Shown here: piece after piece, positions 8,061 to 17,269 of the stretch
How positions within the stretch are numbered: the stretch's first letter is position 1
Layout of the letters: every line of letters begins with the position of its first letter
Assembly (NCBI GenBank): GCA_028289605.1
Contig: JANQON010000016.1
Span: 233,789-297,788 of the forward strand
Source of the DNA: Hyphococcus sp.
GTDB lineage: Bacteria > Pseudomonadota > Alphaproteobacteria > Caulobacterales > Parvularculaceae
DNA: 64,000 bases
Direction of reading: 5' to 3'
Notes under the pieces: generated by a model
The model's input: the letters and a program-made list of their open reading frames with translations, nothing else
Told to the model about the DNA's origin: nothing
Database searches by the model: none
Program-made: the position numbers and the translations under genes

Positions 8061-8087
8061 ATCCCATGCTATCCCAGCTCTTGCCCA
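8061..8087 (-). promoter_or_regulatory. Candidate MraZ operator
   Basis: Read on the minus strand, TGGGAT occurs twice exactly 10 bp apart (plus-strand ATCCCA at 8061 and 8071), followed by a third TGGGC (CCCA at 8084, 13 bp on). MraZ of E. coli binds TGGG-type repeats with 10-bp period upstream of its own gene. The set lies about 80-105 bp before mraZ. The orientation is opposite to the E. coli layout as I recall it, so the assignment is tentative. Confidence 0.5.
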
Positions 8088-8167
8088 TTTTTGGTCGGGC
8101 AGGGGCTGCGTCGCGTTGGAGTCGAGCGACGTACCCGTTCGGCGTTGGCGAGCGGAGATCAGGCGGC

Positions 8168-8638
8168 ATGAGGCGGGACGCCGAGACCCTTTTTCTGGGG
8201 TCGTTTACGAACAAGATTGACGCAAAAGGCCGGCTGGCGACCCCGGCCCGGTTTCGCCGCGTCCTGGAGCAGGAAAAGTCGAACACCATCTATGTCATCC
8301 CGTCGCCTGACGAGCCGTGTCTGGAGGCGGGCGGGCCGGCCTATATCGAAAATCTGACGCGGTCGATCCTGTCGCTGCCGCGATTTTCCGACGAGCGAAA
8401 GCTGCTGCAAAAGCGTCTGTCCGGCAAAACCCTCTCATTGTCGATGGACGCAGAAGGCAGAATTGTATTGCCGCAAGCGTTTCGGGACCACGCCAATCTA
8501 AACGGCGAGGCGGTCTTTTCCGGGCAGATCGACTTCTTTCAGATTTGGAACCCGCACGCGCTGGACGCGTCCATGGGCGATGACGACGCGGTCGCACAGG
8601 CGCGAAAGACGCTTCCCAACGCGCCGGAAGGTTTGTGA
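8168..8638 (+). CDS. mraZ: Transcriptional regulator MraZ
   Basis: 156 residues counted from ATG 8168, chosen because the conserved N-terminus (ETLFLGSFTNKIDAKGRLA) then begins a few residues in. A longer frame back to 8066 would run through the presumed operator. The protein has two SpoVT/AbrB-like halves, each with a DAKGR or DAEGRIVLP motif (residues about 15 and about 95). MraZ forms rings, binds its own promoter and regulates the dcw cluster it heads. The stop overlaps the rsmH start (TGATG). Confidence 0.95.
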   Translation: MRRDAETLFLGSFTNKIDAKGRLATPARFRRVLEQEKSNTIYVIPSPDEPCLEAGGPAYIENLTRSILSLPRFSDERKLLQKRLSGKTLSLSMDAEGRIVLPQAFRDHANLNGEAVFSGQIDFFQIWNPHALDASMGDDDAVAQARKTLPNAPEGL

Positions 8639-9648
8639 TGGGCGCTGATCGTCACGTTTCAGTTATGCTGTGCGAAGCGGTCGGCGCGCTCAATGTCCGC
8701 GACAACGGCGTTTACGTTGACGCAACGCTTGGCGACGGCGGCTACACGAGAGCGATTCTGGAGGCGGCCGACACCGCATGCGTATACGCCTTCGATCGCG
8801 ACCCGACGGCGATAGCGGCGGCTGAGCGCTGGGCGGTCGGTTACGGCGAGCGCCTGCGTCTGATCAATCGGCCGTTTGCGGATATGGAAGCGGCGCTCGC
8901 CGGGTTCGACGTCACCGAAGTTGACGGCGTTGCGTTCGATATCGGCGTGTCATCCATGCATCTTGATGACGCGGAGCGCGGATTTTCGTTCCTCAAAGAC
9001 GGCCCGCTTTCCATGCGTATGGACGGAGGGCGCCCCGACGCTGCCGACGTTGTTGCGCAGGAAGACGACAAGGCGCTGGCGGCGGTGTTCCAGGCCTACG
9101 GTGAAGAGCGCCATGCCGGCCGCATTGCGCGCGCCATTGTAAAGGCGCGAGAACATGCGCCGATTGAAACAACGCTGGCGCTCGCAAAAATCGTCGAGGA
9201 CGCGACGCCCGGCGCCAAGGGATCAAAGATCCACCCCGCGACCCGCGTCTTTCAGGCGCTGCGCATCTTTGTCAATGACGAGCTCGGCCAGCTTGTGGCG
9301 GGGCTTCGCGCCGCTGAGCGCCTGCTGAAGCCCGCGGGGCGGTTGGTTGTCGTTACCTTTCACTCGCTCGAAGACAGAATTGTCAAAAGATTTTTTGCAT
9401 CCCGGTCGGCGGTCCGCGCCGGGGGATCGCGCCATCAGCCGGAACCGCAACTGTCCCCCGCGACGTTTGCTATGGCGCATTCAGGGGCGCTTGCGCCCAC
9501 TGAGGCGGAGATCGCACGCAACCCGAGAGCGCGCTCAGCCAAATTGCGCGCTGGCGAGCGCCTGACCGGTCCCGCTTTTTCAGGGGAAGATGATCTTGGG
9601 ATTCCCCGCCGTCGAAATATGCCCAGTCTGCAAGGAGTGATGTCTTAA
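8638..9648 (+). CDS. rsmH: 16S rRNA (cytosine-1402-N4)-methyltransferase RsmH
   Basis: 336 residues from ATG 8638, which shares one base with the mraZ stop; a GTG one codon earlier is possible. The SAM-binding motif YVDATLGDGGYTRAIL, then FDIGVSSMHLDDAERGFSF and VVTFHSLEDRIVKRFF, are the MraW/RsmH signatures. It methylates N4 of C1402 in the decoding centre of 16S rRNA. It is the second gene of the dcw cluster, as in most bacteria. Its TAA stop overlaps the ftsL ATG. Confidence 0.97.
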   Translation: MGADRHVSVMLCEAVGALNVRDNGVYVDATLGDGGYTRAILEAADTACVYAFDRDPTAIAAAERWAVGYGERLRLINRPFADMEAALAGFDVTEVDGVAFDIGVSSMHLDDAERGFSFLKDGPLSMRMDGGRPDAADVVAQEDDKALAAVFQAYGEERHAGRIARAIVKAREHAPIETTLALAKIVEDATPGAKGSKIHPATRVFQALRIFVNDELGQLVAGLRAAERLLKPAGRLVVVTFHSLEDRIVKRFFASRSAVRAGGSRHQPEPQLSPATFAMAHSGALAPTEAEIARNPRARSAKLRAGERLTGPAFSGEDDLGIPRRRNMPSLQGVMS

Positions 9649-10025
9649 TGTTCCGTATCACAACGATATTCTTGTGTGTTCTGTTTCTGGCGGCGGTCGC
9701 CGGTCGGTACAGCGCCGAAGAGTCCGTGCGCGCCGCACAGCAGGAATTGGAGCGCCTTGAGGCGGAGCGGTTGGAGGAGGCGCGACAGGTTCAGATGTTG
9801 CGTGCGGAAGTGGCCTATCTGGAAAGCCCTGACAGGCTCGCCAAGGTTGCTCGCGCGACAACGGACCTACGCCCGCCGCAAACGACGGAGATTCTGAACG
9901 CACATCAATTCAAGAGCGCCATGACCGGGCGGGGCGACGGCGAGGATCTTCAAACGCCGCCGCCGCTGAACAATGAAATCATCGCGAACGCCATTGCTAT
10001 GGCGCAGCTTGCGGAAGGCGAATAG
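9648..10025 (+). CDS. ftsL: Cell division protein FtsL
   Basis: 125 residues. There is one N-terminal membrane helix (about 4-20), then a periplasmic coiled coil with leucines and charged heptads (about 25-65), including the YLESPDRLAKVAR segment typical of FtsL/DivIC proteins. FtsL joins FtsQ and FtsB to relay activation to FtsW-FtsI at midcell. Sequence conservation is low in this family, but topology and the position between rsmH and ftsI are decisive. Confidence 0.88.
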   Translation: MFRITTIFLCVLFLAAVAGRYSAEESVRAAQQELERLEAERLEEARQVQMLRAEVAYLESPDRLAKVARATTDLRPPQTTEILNAHQFKSAMTGRGDGEDLQTPPPLNNEIIANAIAMAQLAEGE

Positions 10026-10053
10026 GGACAACGCGGAAAACAGGCGACCGTCA

Positions 10054-11820
10054 ATGCTGAGGAAGAAGCAACACCAAAATTCGCCGACGGCATACTTGAT
10101 TGACGAGTCGGCCCCTTCGCCGGCGCCCAGCAATACGGTCTATGTTCGCGCATCGAGCGCGCGGGCGCGCATGGCGGCGCGGGCCAGGATTCGTATCGCC
10201 ATGTGCGCGGTCGTTTTCGCTTTTGTGTTCGCCGCGCTCGGCGTGCGCATGGCGTTCATCACATTTGGCCGGATCGCGCCGCCGCCCATGCTTGCGTCCG
10301 TTGAGGCGGCGCATGCGCCGCGGCCGGAAATCATTGATCGCAACGGCGCGCTGCTGGCCACTGATCTGCCCATGATCGCGCTCGAAATTTGGGGCCGAGA
10401 GGTATGGGATCCTGAAGAGACGGCCGACAAGATCGCAGCGCTGATCCCGAATGTCGACGCCGCCGCCCTTGAGCAAAAGCTGGCCGCCGGACAGTATGTT
10501 GAGGTGCGCGCAGACCTGTCTCCCGCCGAACGCCAAGCGATTTTCGAGCTGGGCTTACCCGGCGTTCGCTTTGCGTCGCGCGCCAAGCGGTTTTATCCGC
10601 AAGCCGATCTCGCAGCCCATGTGATTGGTCACGGCGAACCCGGCAAGGGCGGCGTGATGGGGCTTGAAAAAGCAGTGAGCGACGGAAAGGTCTTGTCCCC
10701 GGCGGCCGAGCCGTTGCGCGCTTCGATCGATATTCGCGTACAGCAAATCCTGGAGGAGGAGCTGGCCTCCGGAATCGAAGAATTTACCGCCAAGGCGGCC
10801 TGGGGCGGGGTTATTGATGTTGAAACCGGAGAGGTGATCGCCCTCGCGAGCCTGCCGGACTTCGATCCAAACAAGCCGGGCGCATTCGCGGCTGAATTCC
10901 GCCGCAATCGCGCCGTTTACGATCGCTATGAGCTTGGTTCAGCGTTTAAAGCCATCACCGCGGCGGCCGCCCTCGAGGCGGGGGTCGCCGTCGAGACGCA
11001 GACCTATGACGCGCGCGGAAGCTATCAAGTCGCAGACAGGCGAATATCGGACTTCCACGGAGAAAACCGGATACTCACCTTGTCGGAAGTCGTTCAGCAT
11101 TCGTCCAATATCGGCATCGTCCAGGTCGCACAGGATTTGGGGCCGGCCAAACAAAAAGAGTTTCTCAAAAAGCTGGGCCTGTTCGAGCCGCTGCCGATCG
11201 CCCTGGCGGAAAACCGTGCGCCGGAGTTGCCGCGTCAATGGGGACCCGTTGAAACGGCCACCGTCTCCTACGGTCACGGCATATCTGTTACGCCGCTGCA
11301 TCTCTTGGCCGCGTATGCGGCGGTTGTGAATGGCGGGGTATGGCGCGCGCCGGTGTTCGCTGAAGGCTCGGCGCAGAAAACGCAAACTGTGTTTTCGCCG
11401 AAGACAAGCGCGATCATGCGCCGAATCTTGCGTCAGGTGATCGCCGACGGAACGGCGGGATACGCTGAGGTCGAAGGATATTTCCCAATCGGAAAGACGG
11501 CCACGGCGGATAAACCGAAAGCGGGCGGTTATGATCGCAACACGCGTATTTCCAGTTTTGTCGGGGCCGTTCCCGGCTTCGCGCCCCGATACGCCGTACT
11601 CATCTCGTACGATGAGCCAAACCCGACGCCGGATTCCTTCGGCTACGCCACAGCCGGCTGGAACGCAGCGCCGACATTCTCGAAATTTTTGACCCGCGCG
11701 GCGCCGCTGTTGGGGCTTCATCCGGTGAGCGAGCCGGAGGCGACGGCCGCGTTCGCATCAGGGGAATTTGTCGGCGTGCGTGAAGCCCGGGCGACCATGG
11801 CGGAGAGCGAGGCGCGATGA
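10054..11820 (+). CDS. ftsI: Division-specific transpeptidase FtsI (PBP3)
   Basis: 588 residues from ATG 10054; the open frame begins earlier but would overlap ftsL, and the membrane helix (about 48-70) is correctly placed from this start. A PBP dimerisation domain precedes the transpeptidase domain. The catalytic SxxK is Ser296-Ala-Phe-Lys299 and SxN is in QHSSNIG. The third motif reads Lys481-Thr482-Ala483 instead of Lys-Thr-Gly. FtsI cross-links septal peptidoglycan with FtsW. Surrounding residues (ADKPKAGGYDR) match the family well, so the gene is intact apart from this change. The stop overlaps murE (ATGA). Confidence 0.95.
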   Translation: MLRKKQHQNSPTAYLIDESAPSPAPSNTVYVRASSARARMAARARIRIAMCAVVFAFVFAALGVRMAFITFGRIAPPPMLASVEAAHAPRPEIIDRNGALLATDLPMIALEIWGREVWDPEETADKIAALIPNVDAAALEQKLAAGQYVEVRADLSPAERQAIFELGLPGVRFASRAKRFYPQADLAAHVIGHGEPGKGGVMGLEKAVSDGKVLSPAAEPLRASIDIRVQQILEEELASGIEEFTAKAAWGGVIDVETGEVIALASLPDFDPNKPGAFAAEFRRNRAVYDRYELGSAFKAITAAAALEAGVAVETQTYDARGSYQVADRRISDFHGENRILTLSEVVQHSSNIGIVQVAQDLGPAKQKEFLKKLGLFEPLPIALAENRAPELPRQWGPVETATVSYGHGISVTPLHLLAAYAAVVNGGVWRAPVFAEGSAQKTQTVFSPKTSAIMRRILRQVIADGTAGYAEVEGYFPIGKTATADKPKAGGYDRNTRISSFVGAVPGFAPRYAVLISYDEPNPTPDSFGYATAGWNAAPTFSKFLTRAAPLLGLHPVSEPEATAAFASGEFVGVREARATMAESEAR

Positions 11821-13265
11821 AGCTTTCCGTTCTCGCCGGGGAAGCGTTTGCCGCTGATCCTGAAATCACCGGGCTGACCGCTGACAGCCGCGCTGTTTCA
11901 AGCGGGTTTCTGTTCGCCGCCCTGCCGGGTGAGAACAGCGACGGCGCGACATTTATTCCGCAAGCGGAAGAAAAAGGTGCGGCGGCAATTCTCGCCTGCC
12001 CGGGCGTCCAGACGCGGTTACCGCTTATCGCCGACGAGAATCCGCGAAGACGGCTTTCCAGCGTGGCGGCGCGATTTTTCCCGCGCCAGCCTGAACTGGT
12101 CGCCGGCGTCACAGGCACCAACGGCAAGACGTCGACGGCGCATTTTGCATCCGAGTTGTGGTCGCTCAGCGGTCGCAGCGGCGGCTCGATCGGCACATTG
12201 GGCGCTCGCGGCAAAGGCGTTTCGATCGACACAGGTCTGACAACGCCGGAGCCCATTACGCTCCATCGCGTTCTCGATGAACTGACGCGCACCGGCGTCG
12301 ATCGTCTCGCCATGGAAGTTTCCAGTCACGCGCTCGCGCAAGCGCGCGCCGACAGCGTTCGGTACAATATCGCTGCGTTCACCAACATCACGCAAGATCA
12401 TCTTGATTACCATGCGGATTTTGAGGCCTATTTCGCCGCCAAGGCGCGGCTGTTCAACGAACTCTTGCCCGCCGACGGCGTCGCGGTGGTGAACGCCGAC
12501 GGCGACGGGGCCCAGCGGATCATCACAGCGGCGACGGATCGCGGCGTTCGCGTATTGACGACGGGGGCCGGCGGCGATGACGTGAAACTGATTTCTGCTT
12601 CGCCGACGCTCACCGGCATCGACGCCGTTGTAAAAGCGAAAGGCGAGACCTACCGCGTTCGGCTGCCGCTCGTCGGTCTGTTTCAAGCAGAAAACGCGCT
12701 TCTGGCGGCGGGTGTCGTCATGGCGTCCGGCGAGCGCGCTAGTGATGTCATTCCACGTCTTGAGGGGTTAACCGCTGTGCCGGGCCGCATGCAGCTGGCC
12801 GCCGACGTGAACGGCGCGGGCGTTTATGTTGACTACGCCCACACGCCCGACGCGGTGGTCACGGCGCTGAAAGCGGTTCGGGACCACGCGGCCGCCCGCG
12901 TCATTGCAATTATCGGCGCCGGGGGCGACCGCGACAAAGACAAGCGGCCGCTCATGGGCGGAGCGGCGGCGGACAATGCCGACATCGTCATTGTTACTGA
13001 TGATAATCCGCGCTCTGAGGACCCCGCAGAAATTAGGCGACAGGTGTTGCAGGGCGCGCCGAAGGCGCACGACATCGGCGACCGGGCCGAGGCGATTGCG
13101 CGCGGGATCGCGATGTTGGAGCCGGGGGATCTATTGCTCGTGGCCGGAAAGGGGCACGAAACCGGTCAGGATCTGGGGGGTGAAATCTTGCCGTTCAATG
13201 ACGTTGACGTAGTGCGACGCGTAGCCGACGAACGGCGTGCAAGTGCGGAAAATCGCGATGGATGA
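11817..13265 (+). CDS. murE: UDP-MurNAc-tripeptide synthetase MurE
   Basis: 482 residues. The Mur-ligase ATP loop is GTNGKT at 100-105. The motif DNPR at 396-399 is the one associated with meso-diaminopimelate selection, so the enzyme should add meso-DAP to UDP-MurNAc-L-Ala-D-Glu. The three Mur-ligase domains (N-terminal substrate binding, central ATPase, C-terminal) are all present. It starts inside the ftsI stop codon and its end overlaps murF by 8 bp. Confidence 0.97.
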   Translation: MKLSVLAGEAFAADPEITGLTADSRAVSSGFLFAALPGENSDGATFIPQAEEKGAAAILACPGVQTRLPLIADENPRRRLSSVAARFFPRQPELVAGVTGTNGKTSTAHFASELWSLSGRSGGSIGTLGARGKGVSIDTGLTTPEPITLHRVLDELTRTGVDRLAMEVSSHALAQARADSVRYNIAAFTNITQDHLDYHADFEAYFAAKARLFNELLPADGVAVVNADGDGAQRIITAATDRGVRVLTTGAGGDDVKLISASPTLTGIDAVVKAKGETYRVRLPLVGLFQAENALLAAGVVMASGERASDVIPRLEGLTAVPGRMQLAADVNGAGVYVDYAHTPDAVVTALKAVRDHAAARVIAIIGAGGDRDKDKRPLMGGAAADNADIVIVTDDNPRSEDPAEIRRQVLQGAPKAHDIGDRAEAIARGIAMLEPGDLLLVAGKGHETGQDLGGEILPFNDVDVVRRVADERRASAENRDG

Positions 13266-14694
13266 AGCCAATTTGTGGACTGCGTTTGAGGCCGCCGCCG
13301 CCACTGGCGGCGCGTTATGTTCCCGCGGCGGCGATGCGCAAAGCTGGCCGGCCGAAGAATGGTCTGCGGCGGGCGTATCGATCGATACGCGCAGTTTGAA
13401 GCCTGGCGATATTTTCGTCGCTCTGCGCGATGCGCGCGACGGGCATGAGTTCCTCAAAAACGCGTTTGACGCAGGCGCGTCGGCGGCGCTGGTCGCGCGC
13501 GCGCCGGAAGACGCGCCGGAAGGGGCGCCGCTGTTGGTGGTCGGCGACACGCTGCAGGGCCTGCGCGATCTTGCGCTCGCAGCGCGGCTGCGGAATTTCG
13601 GCAAGCGCATCGGCGTCACGGGCAGCGCCGGCAAGACCTCCACAAAGGAAATTCTGCGTGCGGTGCTTCGGGCCAACGGCGGCGTTCACGCCGCCGACAA
13701 GAGCTTTAACAATCACTGGGGCGTTCCGCTGTCGCTGGCGCGCTTGCCGATGCATGCTGACTACGGCGTTTTTGAAATCGGCATGAATCACGCCGGCGAA
13801 ATTACGCCGCTGTCGGCGTTGGTGCGCCCCCATGCGGCGATCGTAACGACTGTCGCTGAAGCGCATTTGGAGTTTTTTGATTCTGTGGAAGGCATCGCCG
13901 AGGCCAAGGCGGAAATCTTTACGGGTCTCGCGCCGGGCGGCGTTGCGGTGTTGCCGATTGATAACGAATACTATCCGTTACTGAAAAAGCGCGCCGAAGA
14001 AGCCGGGGCCGCCAGCTTCGTAACGTTTGGAGAAAGCGACGGCGCGGTGTTTCGACTGCATGAATACGCGCCCGACGGCGCCGGCGCCCGCCTGGCTGTT
14101 TCCATTCGCGGAAAACGCCGCGACATCGCGGTGGGGGTTCCCGGCAAACATCAAGCGCTGAACATGCTCGCCGCCCTCGCCGCAGCGGAGGCCGTGGGCG
14201 CGGATCTTGAAAAATGCATCGACGCGCTCGCCGGACTCGAGCCTGCGCAGGGACGCGGCGAGCGGGCGACCATTCGCGTTGGCGACGGTGAGGCGACGCT
14301 GATCGACGAAAGCTACAACGCCAATCCGGCGTCCATGGCCGCGGCGATCGCGTTGCTGGCCGCCGCGCCCGTAAAGGGGGATGGCCGGCGACTTGCGGTT
14401 CTTGGCGAAATGCTTGAGCTCGGGCCCGACGCGCCGGCGCTTCATGCAGCGCTTGCGCAATCGCTTCTTGCAGCGAAGGTAGACCGGGTTTATGCGGCGG
14501 GAGACCTCATGCGCCATCTGTGGGATCGGTTGCCGCCGGAGATGCAAGGCGTCTGGGCGGGTTCGGCGGTTGGTCTGATCGGGGCTGTGGAAGACGCGGT
14601 CGGACCGGGCGATGTTGTGATGGTAAAAGGCTCGAACGCCTCTAAGGTCAGCGCCGTCGCCAAGGCGCTGAAAAGTCGCTCGACAACAGAATGA
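13258..14694 (+). CDS. murF: UDP-MurNAc-tripeptide:D-Ala-D-Ala ligase MurF
   Basis: 478 residues from ATG 13258, which gives the short overlap typical of this cluster; a start 21 bp earlier is possible. ATP loop GSAGKT (Lys126), then NNHWGVPLSLAR and the ESYNANPASM motif characteristic of MurF. It adds D-Ala-D-Ala to complete the UDP-MurNAc pentapeptide in the cytoplasm. It follows murE and precedes mraY by 20 bp. Confidence 0.96.
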   Translation: MDEANLWTAFEAAAATGGALCSRGGDAQSWPAEEWSAAGVSIDTRSLKPGDIFVALRDARDGHEFLKNAFDAGASAALVARAPEDAPEGAPLLVVGDTLQGLRDLALAARLRNFGKRIGVTGSAGKTSTKEILRAVLRANGGVHAADKSFNNHWGVPLSLARLPMHADYGVFEIGMNHAGEITPLSALVRPHAAIVTTVAEAHLEFFDSVEGIAEAKAEIFTGLAPGGVAVLPIDNEYYPLLKKRAEEAGAASFVTFGESDGAVFRLHEYAPDGAGARLAVSIRGKRRDIAVGVPGKHQALNMLAALAAAEAVGADLEKCIDALAGLEPAQGRGERATIRVGDGEATLIDESYNANPASMAAAIALLAAAPVKGDGRRLAVLGEMLELGPDAPALHAALAQSLLAAKVDRVYAAGDLMRHLWDRLPPEMQGVWAGSAVGLIGAVEDAVGPGDVVMVKGSNASKVSAVAKALKSRSTTE

Positions 14695-14714
14695 ACGCGT
14701 AAAAGAAAGACCTG

Positions 14715-15848
14715 ATGCTCTACCACCTGTTAACGCCCTTTGCGGATGACTTTCAGCTTTTCAACGTATTCCGCTATCTGACGTTCCGCACCGGCGGCGC
14801 GGTCATGACGGCGTTGATCATTTCCTTTCTCATGGGCCCGTCGCTGATCCGCTGGATGCGGCGCAAGCAAGGTCGCGGTCAGCCCATTCGCGACGACGGT
14901 CCCCAAACCCACATCATTGAAAAAGCAGGAACGCCGACGATGGGGGGCGTGCTGATTTTGCTGTCCATGACGGTAGCCACGTTTTTGTGGGCGAGGCTCG
15001 ACAACATCTATGTCTGGATCGTCATGGGCGTCACCTTGTCCTTCGGCGTGCTCGGTTTCATCGACGACTATCTGAAAGTGACCAAGCAACAGGCCGACGG
15101 CGTTGTCGGCAGTTTGAAATTGCTTGTTCAGTTTGCGGTCGCGCTGCTGGCCGGTTACTTCTGCATGACGGCGCTTCAAGCCGCGCCCGATGCGCCGCAG
15201 AATATCGCCACCTCGGTGGGCGTTCCCTTCTTTCCCATTCGGCTGTTTGAGGAGTGGTTCAACGCCCCGGGCGTGCCGCTCGGCCTGTTCATCATCCCCT
15301 TCGCCGCCTTCGTGATTGTCGGCGCGTCAAACACGGTGAATTTGACCGACGGCCTCGACGGGCTCGCCACCGTGCCGGTGATGATTGCGGCCGCGACCTA
15401 TGCGTTGATCGCTTATCTCGTCGGGAACATCATCTATGCGGAATATCTTGGCGTGCCTTACGTTCCCGGCGTGGGCGAATTGGCGATCATTTGCGGCGCC
15501 ATCATGGGCGCAGGCCTCGGCTTTCTCTGGTTCAATGCGCCGCCGGCGGCGATTTTTATGGGCGACACCGGCTCCCTTGCACTGGGCGGCGCCATCGGCG
15601 CCATCGCGGTCGCCTCCAAACACGAGATTGTTCTGGCGATCGTGGGCGGCCTGTTCGTGCTCGAAGGGCTGTCGGTGATGATCCAGATCGCCTCCTTCAA
15701 ACTGACCGGCAAGCGCGTTTTTCGTATGGCGCCGATTCACCACCATTTCGAACATATGGGCTGGAAGGAATCGACCATCGTGATTCGCTTCTGGATTATT
15801 GCGGTGGTGCTCGCCTTGATCGGCCTCGCCACGTTGAAGCTCCGGTAG
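14715..15848 (+). CDS. mraY: Phospho-MurNAc-pentapeptide transferase MraY
   Basis: 377 residues, polytopic with about ten membrane helices. Family motifs are present: GTPTMGG near residue 75, FIDDYLKV (catalytic-site Asp pair) near 115, [10 protein letters not shown] near 210, and the C-terminal HHHFEHMGW. It transfers phospho-MurNAc-pentapeptide to undecaprenyl phosphate, forming lipid I on the inner face of the membrane. The gene has normal length and lies between murF and murD. Confidence 0.98.
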   Translation: MLYHLLTPFADDFQLFNVFRYLTFRTGGAVMTALIISFLMGPSLIRWMRRKQGRGQPIRDDGPQTHIIEKAGTPTMGGVLILLSMTVATFLWARLDNIYVWIVMGVTLSFGVLGFIDDYLKVTKQQADGVVGSLKLLVQFAVALLAGYFCMTALQAAPDAPQNIATSVGVPFFPIRLFEEWFNAPGVPLGLFIIPFAAFVIVGASNTVNLTDGLDGLATVPVMIAAATYALIAYLVGNIIYAEYLGVPYVPGVGELAIICGAIMGAGLGFLWFNAPPAAIFMGDTGSLALGGAIGAIAVASKHEIVLAIVGGLFVLEGLSVMIQIASFKLTGKRVFRMAPIHHHFEHMGWKESTIVIRFWIIAVVLALIGLATLKLR

Positions 15849-15856
15849 TCGCTGTC

Positions 15857-17269
15857 ATGATACTCCTTCCGGACATGAAAAAGAAAAATGTCGGCGTCTT
15901 CGGCCTCGGCCTGAGCGGCCTGGCGACCTGCGAAGCGTTGGCGGCGTCCGGAGCGAGCGTCTACAGTTTCGACGAAAAGGCGGAAGCCCGCGAAAAGACG
16001 ATGGATACGGAGTATCGCGCCGAGCACCCGAAGAACTGGCCCTGGCGCGAGCTGGAAGCGGTTGTGATCAGTCCCGGCGTCCCGCTCACGCATCCGAAGC
16101 CGCATCCGATTGTCAAAAAGGCTCGGATGGAAAAAAAGCCGGTTATCGGCGATACGGAACTCTTTGCGCGCGCCATCAACGCATTACCGGACCGCGAGCG
16201 GCCGCGCATCGCGGCCATTACCGGCTCGAACGGAAAATCGACCACAACGGCGCTAATCGGCCACATGTTGCGCGAAGGCGGTGAAGACGTTCATGTCGGC
16301 GGCAATATCGGCGAAGCGATTATGGCGCTGCCTGCGCCGGACCGGCACGCAATATACGTGCTGGAGCTGTCGTCATTTCAGCTTGATTTGACTCATTCTT
16401 TACGCGTCAACGCGGCGGTGTTTCTGAATTTGACCCAGGATCATCTTGAGCGGCACGGCGACATGGAAGGGTATTTCGCAGCGAAATCGCGGATCTTCCG
16501 TAACCAGACAGACGCTGACGTTGCGATTGTCGGCGTCGACGATGCTTGGGGCGAACGCGCCTGCACGGAACTCACCGCGGCGGGGCGCGCAAGGGTCATC
16601 CCCGTGTCCGCCGGCGCCACGCTGGGGCGCGGCGTTTACGCGCTCGATGGCGCGATCTACTACAATCTCGACGGCAAAACGACAAAGGCCGGCGACCTCG
16701 CCAATGCGCGCGCGCTGAAAGGCGCGCATAATCAGCAAAATGTCGCTGCAGCGCTGGCCGCAACGCAATATTTCGGCGCGTCGCCGGCGGTCGCCATGAA
16801 AGCTGCATCGAGTTTCGTCAGCCTGCCGCATCGGATGGAAGAGGCGGCGCGCTTGGGCAAGACGCTGTTCATCAACGATTCAAAAGCGACAAACGCCGAA
16901 GCCGCTGCGCGATCGCTGGCGGCCTTTGACGACGTCTTCTGGATTGCAGGCGGCAAGGCCAAGGACGGCGGTCTCACGCCGCTGCTGGAACAGCTTGGCA
17001 ATATCCGTAAGGCTTATCTCATCGGCGAGGCTGCGGAGGCGTTCAGCGAGCAGTTGAAAGGACGAACCGCGACGAAAAAGAGCAATACGTTGAAGCGCGC
17101 CGTCGCGGACGCGTTTCGGGACGCAGAGGCGAGCGATGCGCCCGCGCCGACTGTGGTGCTTGCGCCGGCCTGCGCCTCGTATGATCAATTCAAGAGCTTT
17201 GAAGACCGCGGCGATCAGTTCAAGGCGATTGTGGGTGATCTTCAGTCTGCGGACGGAGAGGCGGCATGA
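15857..17269 (+). CDS. murD: UDP-MurNAc-L-Ala:D-Glu ligase MurD
   Basis: 470 residues counted from ATG 15857, 8 bp after mraY. ATG 15875 is an alternative directly before the Rossmann-like KNVGVFGLGLSGLA. The frame is open much further upstream but that part is out-of-frame mraY. ATP loop GSNGKS is at 123-128, followed by the LELSSFQLD and NLTQDHLERHG motifs. It adds D-glutamate to UDP-MurNAc-L-Ala. The end overlaps ftsW by 4 bp. Confidence 0.96.
   Translation: MILLPDMKKKNVGVFGLGLSGLATCEALAASGASVYSFDEKAEAREKTMDTEYRAEHPKNWPWRELEAVVISPGVPLTHPKPHPIVKKARMEKKPVIGDTELFARAINALPDRERPRIAAITGSNGKSTTTALIGHMLREGGEDVHVGGNIGEAIMALPAPDRHAIYVLELSSFQLDLTHSLRVNAAVFLNLTQDHLERHGDMEGYFAAKSRIFRNQTDADVAIVGVDDAWGERACTELTAAGRARVIPVSAGATLGRGVYALDGAIYYNLDGKTTKAGDLANARALKGAHNQQNVAAALAATQYFGASPAVAMKAASSFVSLPHRMEEAARLGKTLFINDSKATNAEAAARSLAAFDDVFWIAGGKAKDGGLTPLLEQLGNIRKAYLIGEAAEAFSEQLKGRTATKKSNTLKRAVADAFRDAEASDAPAPTVVLAPACASYDQFKSFEDRGDQFKAIVGDLQSADGEAA

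Noticed and set aside
15254..15856. A long N-terminal extension of MurD overlapping mraY
   Set aside because: It is a shadow frame of mraY with basic, low-complexity sequence; MurD motifs fit a start at 15857.
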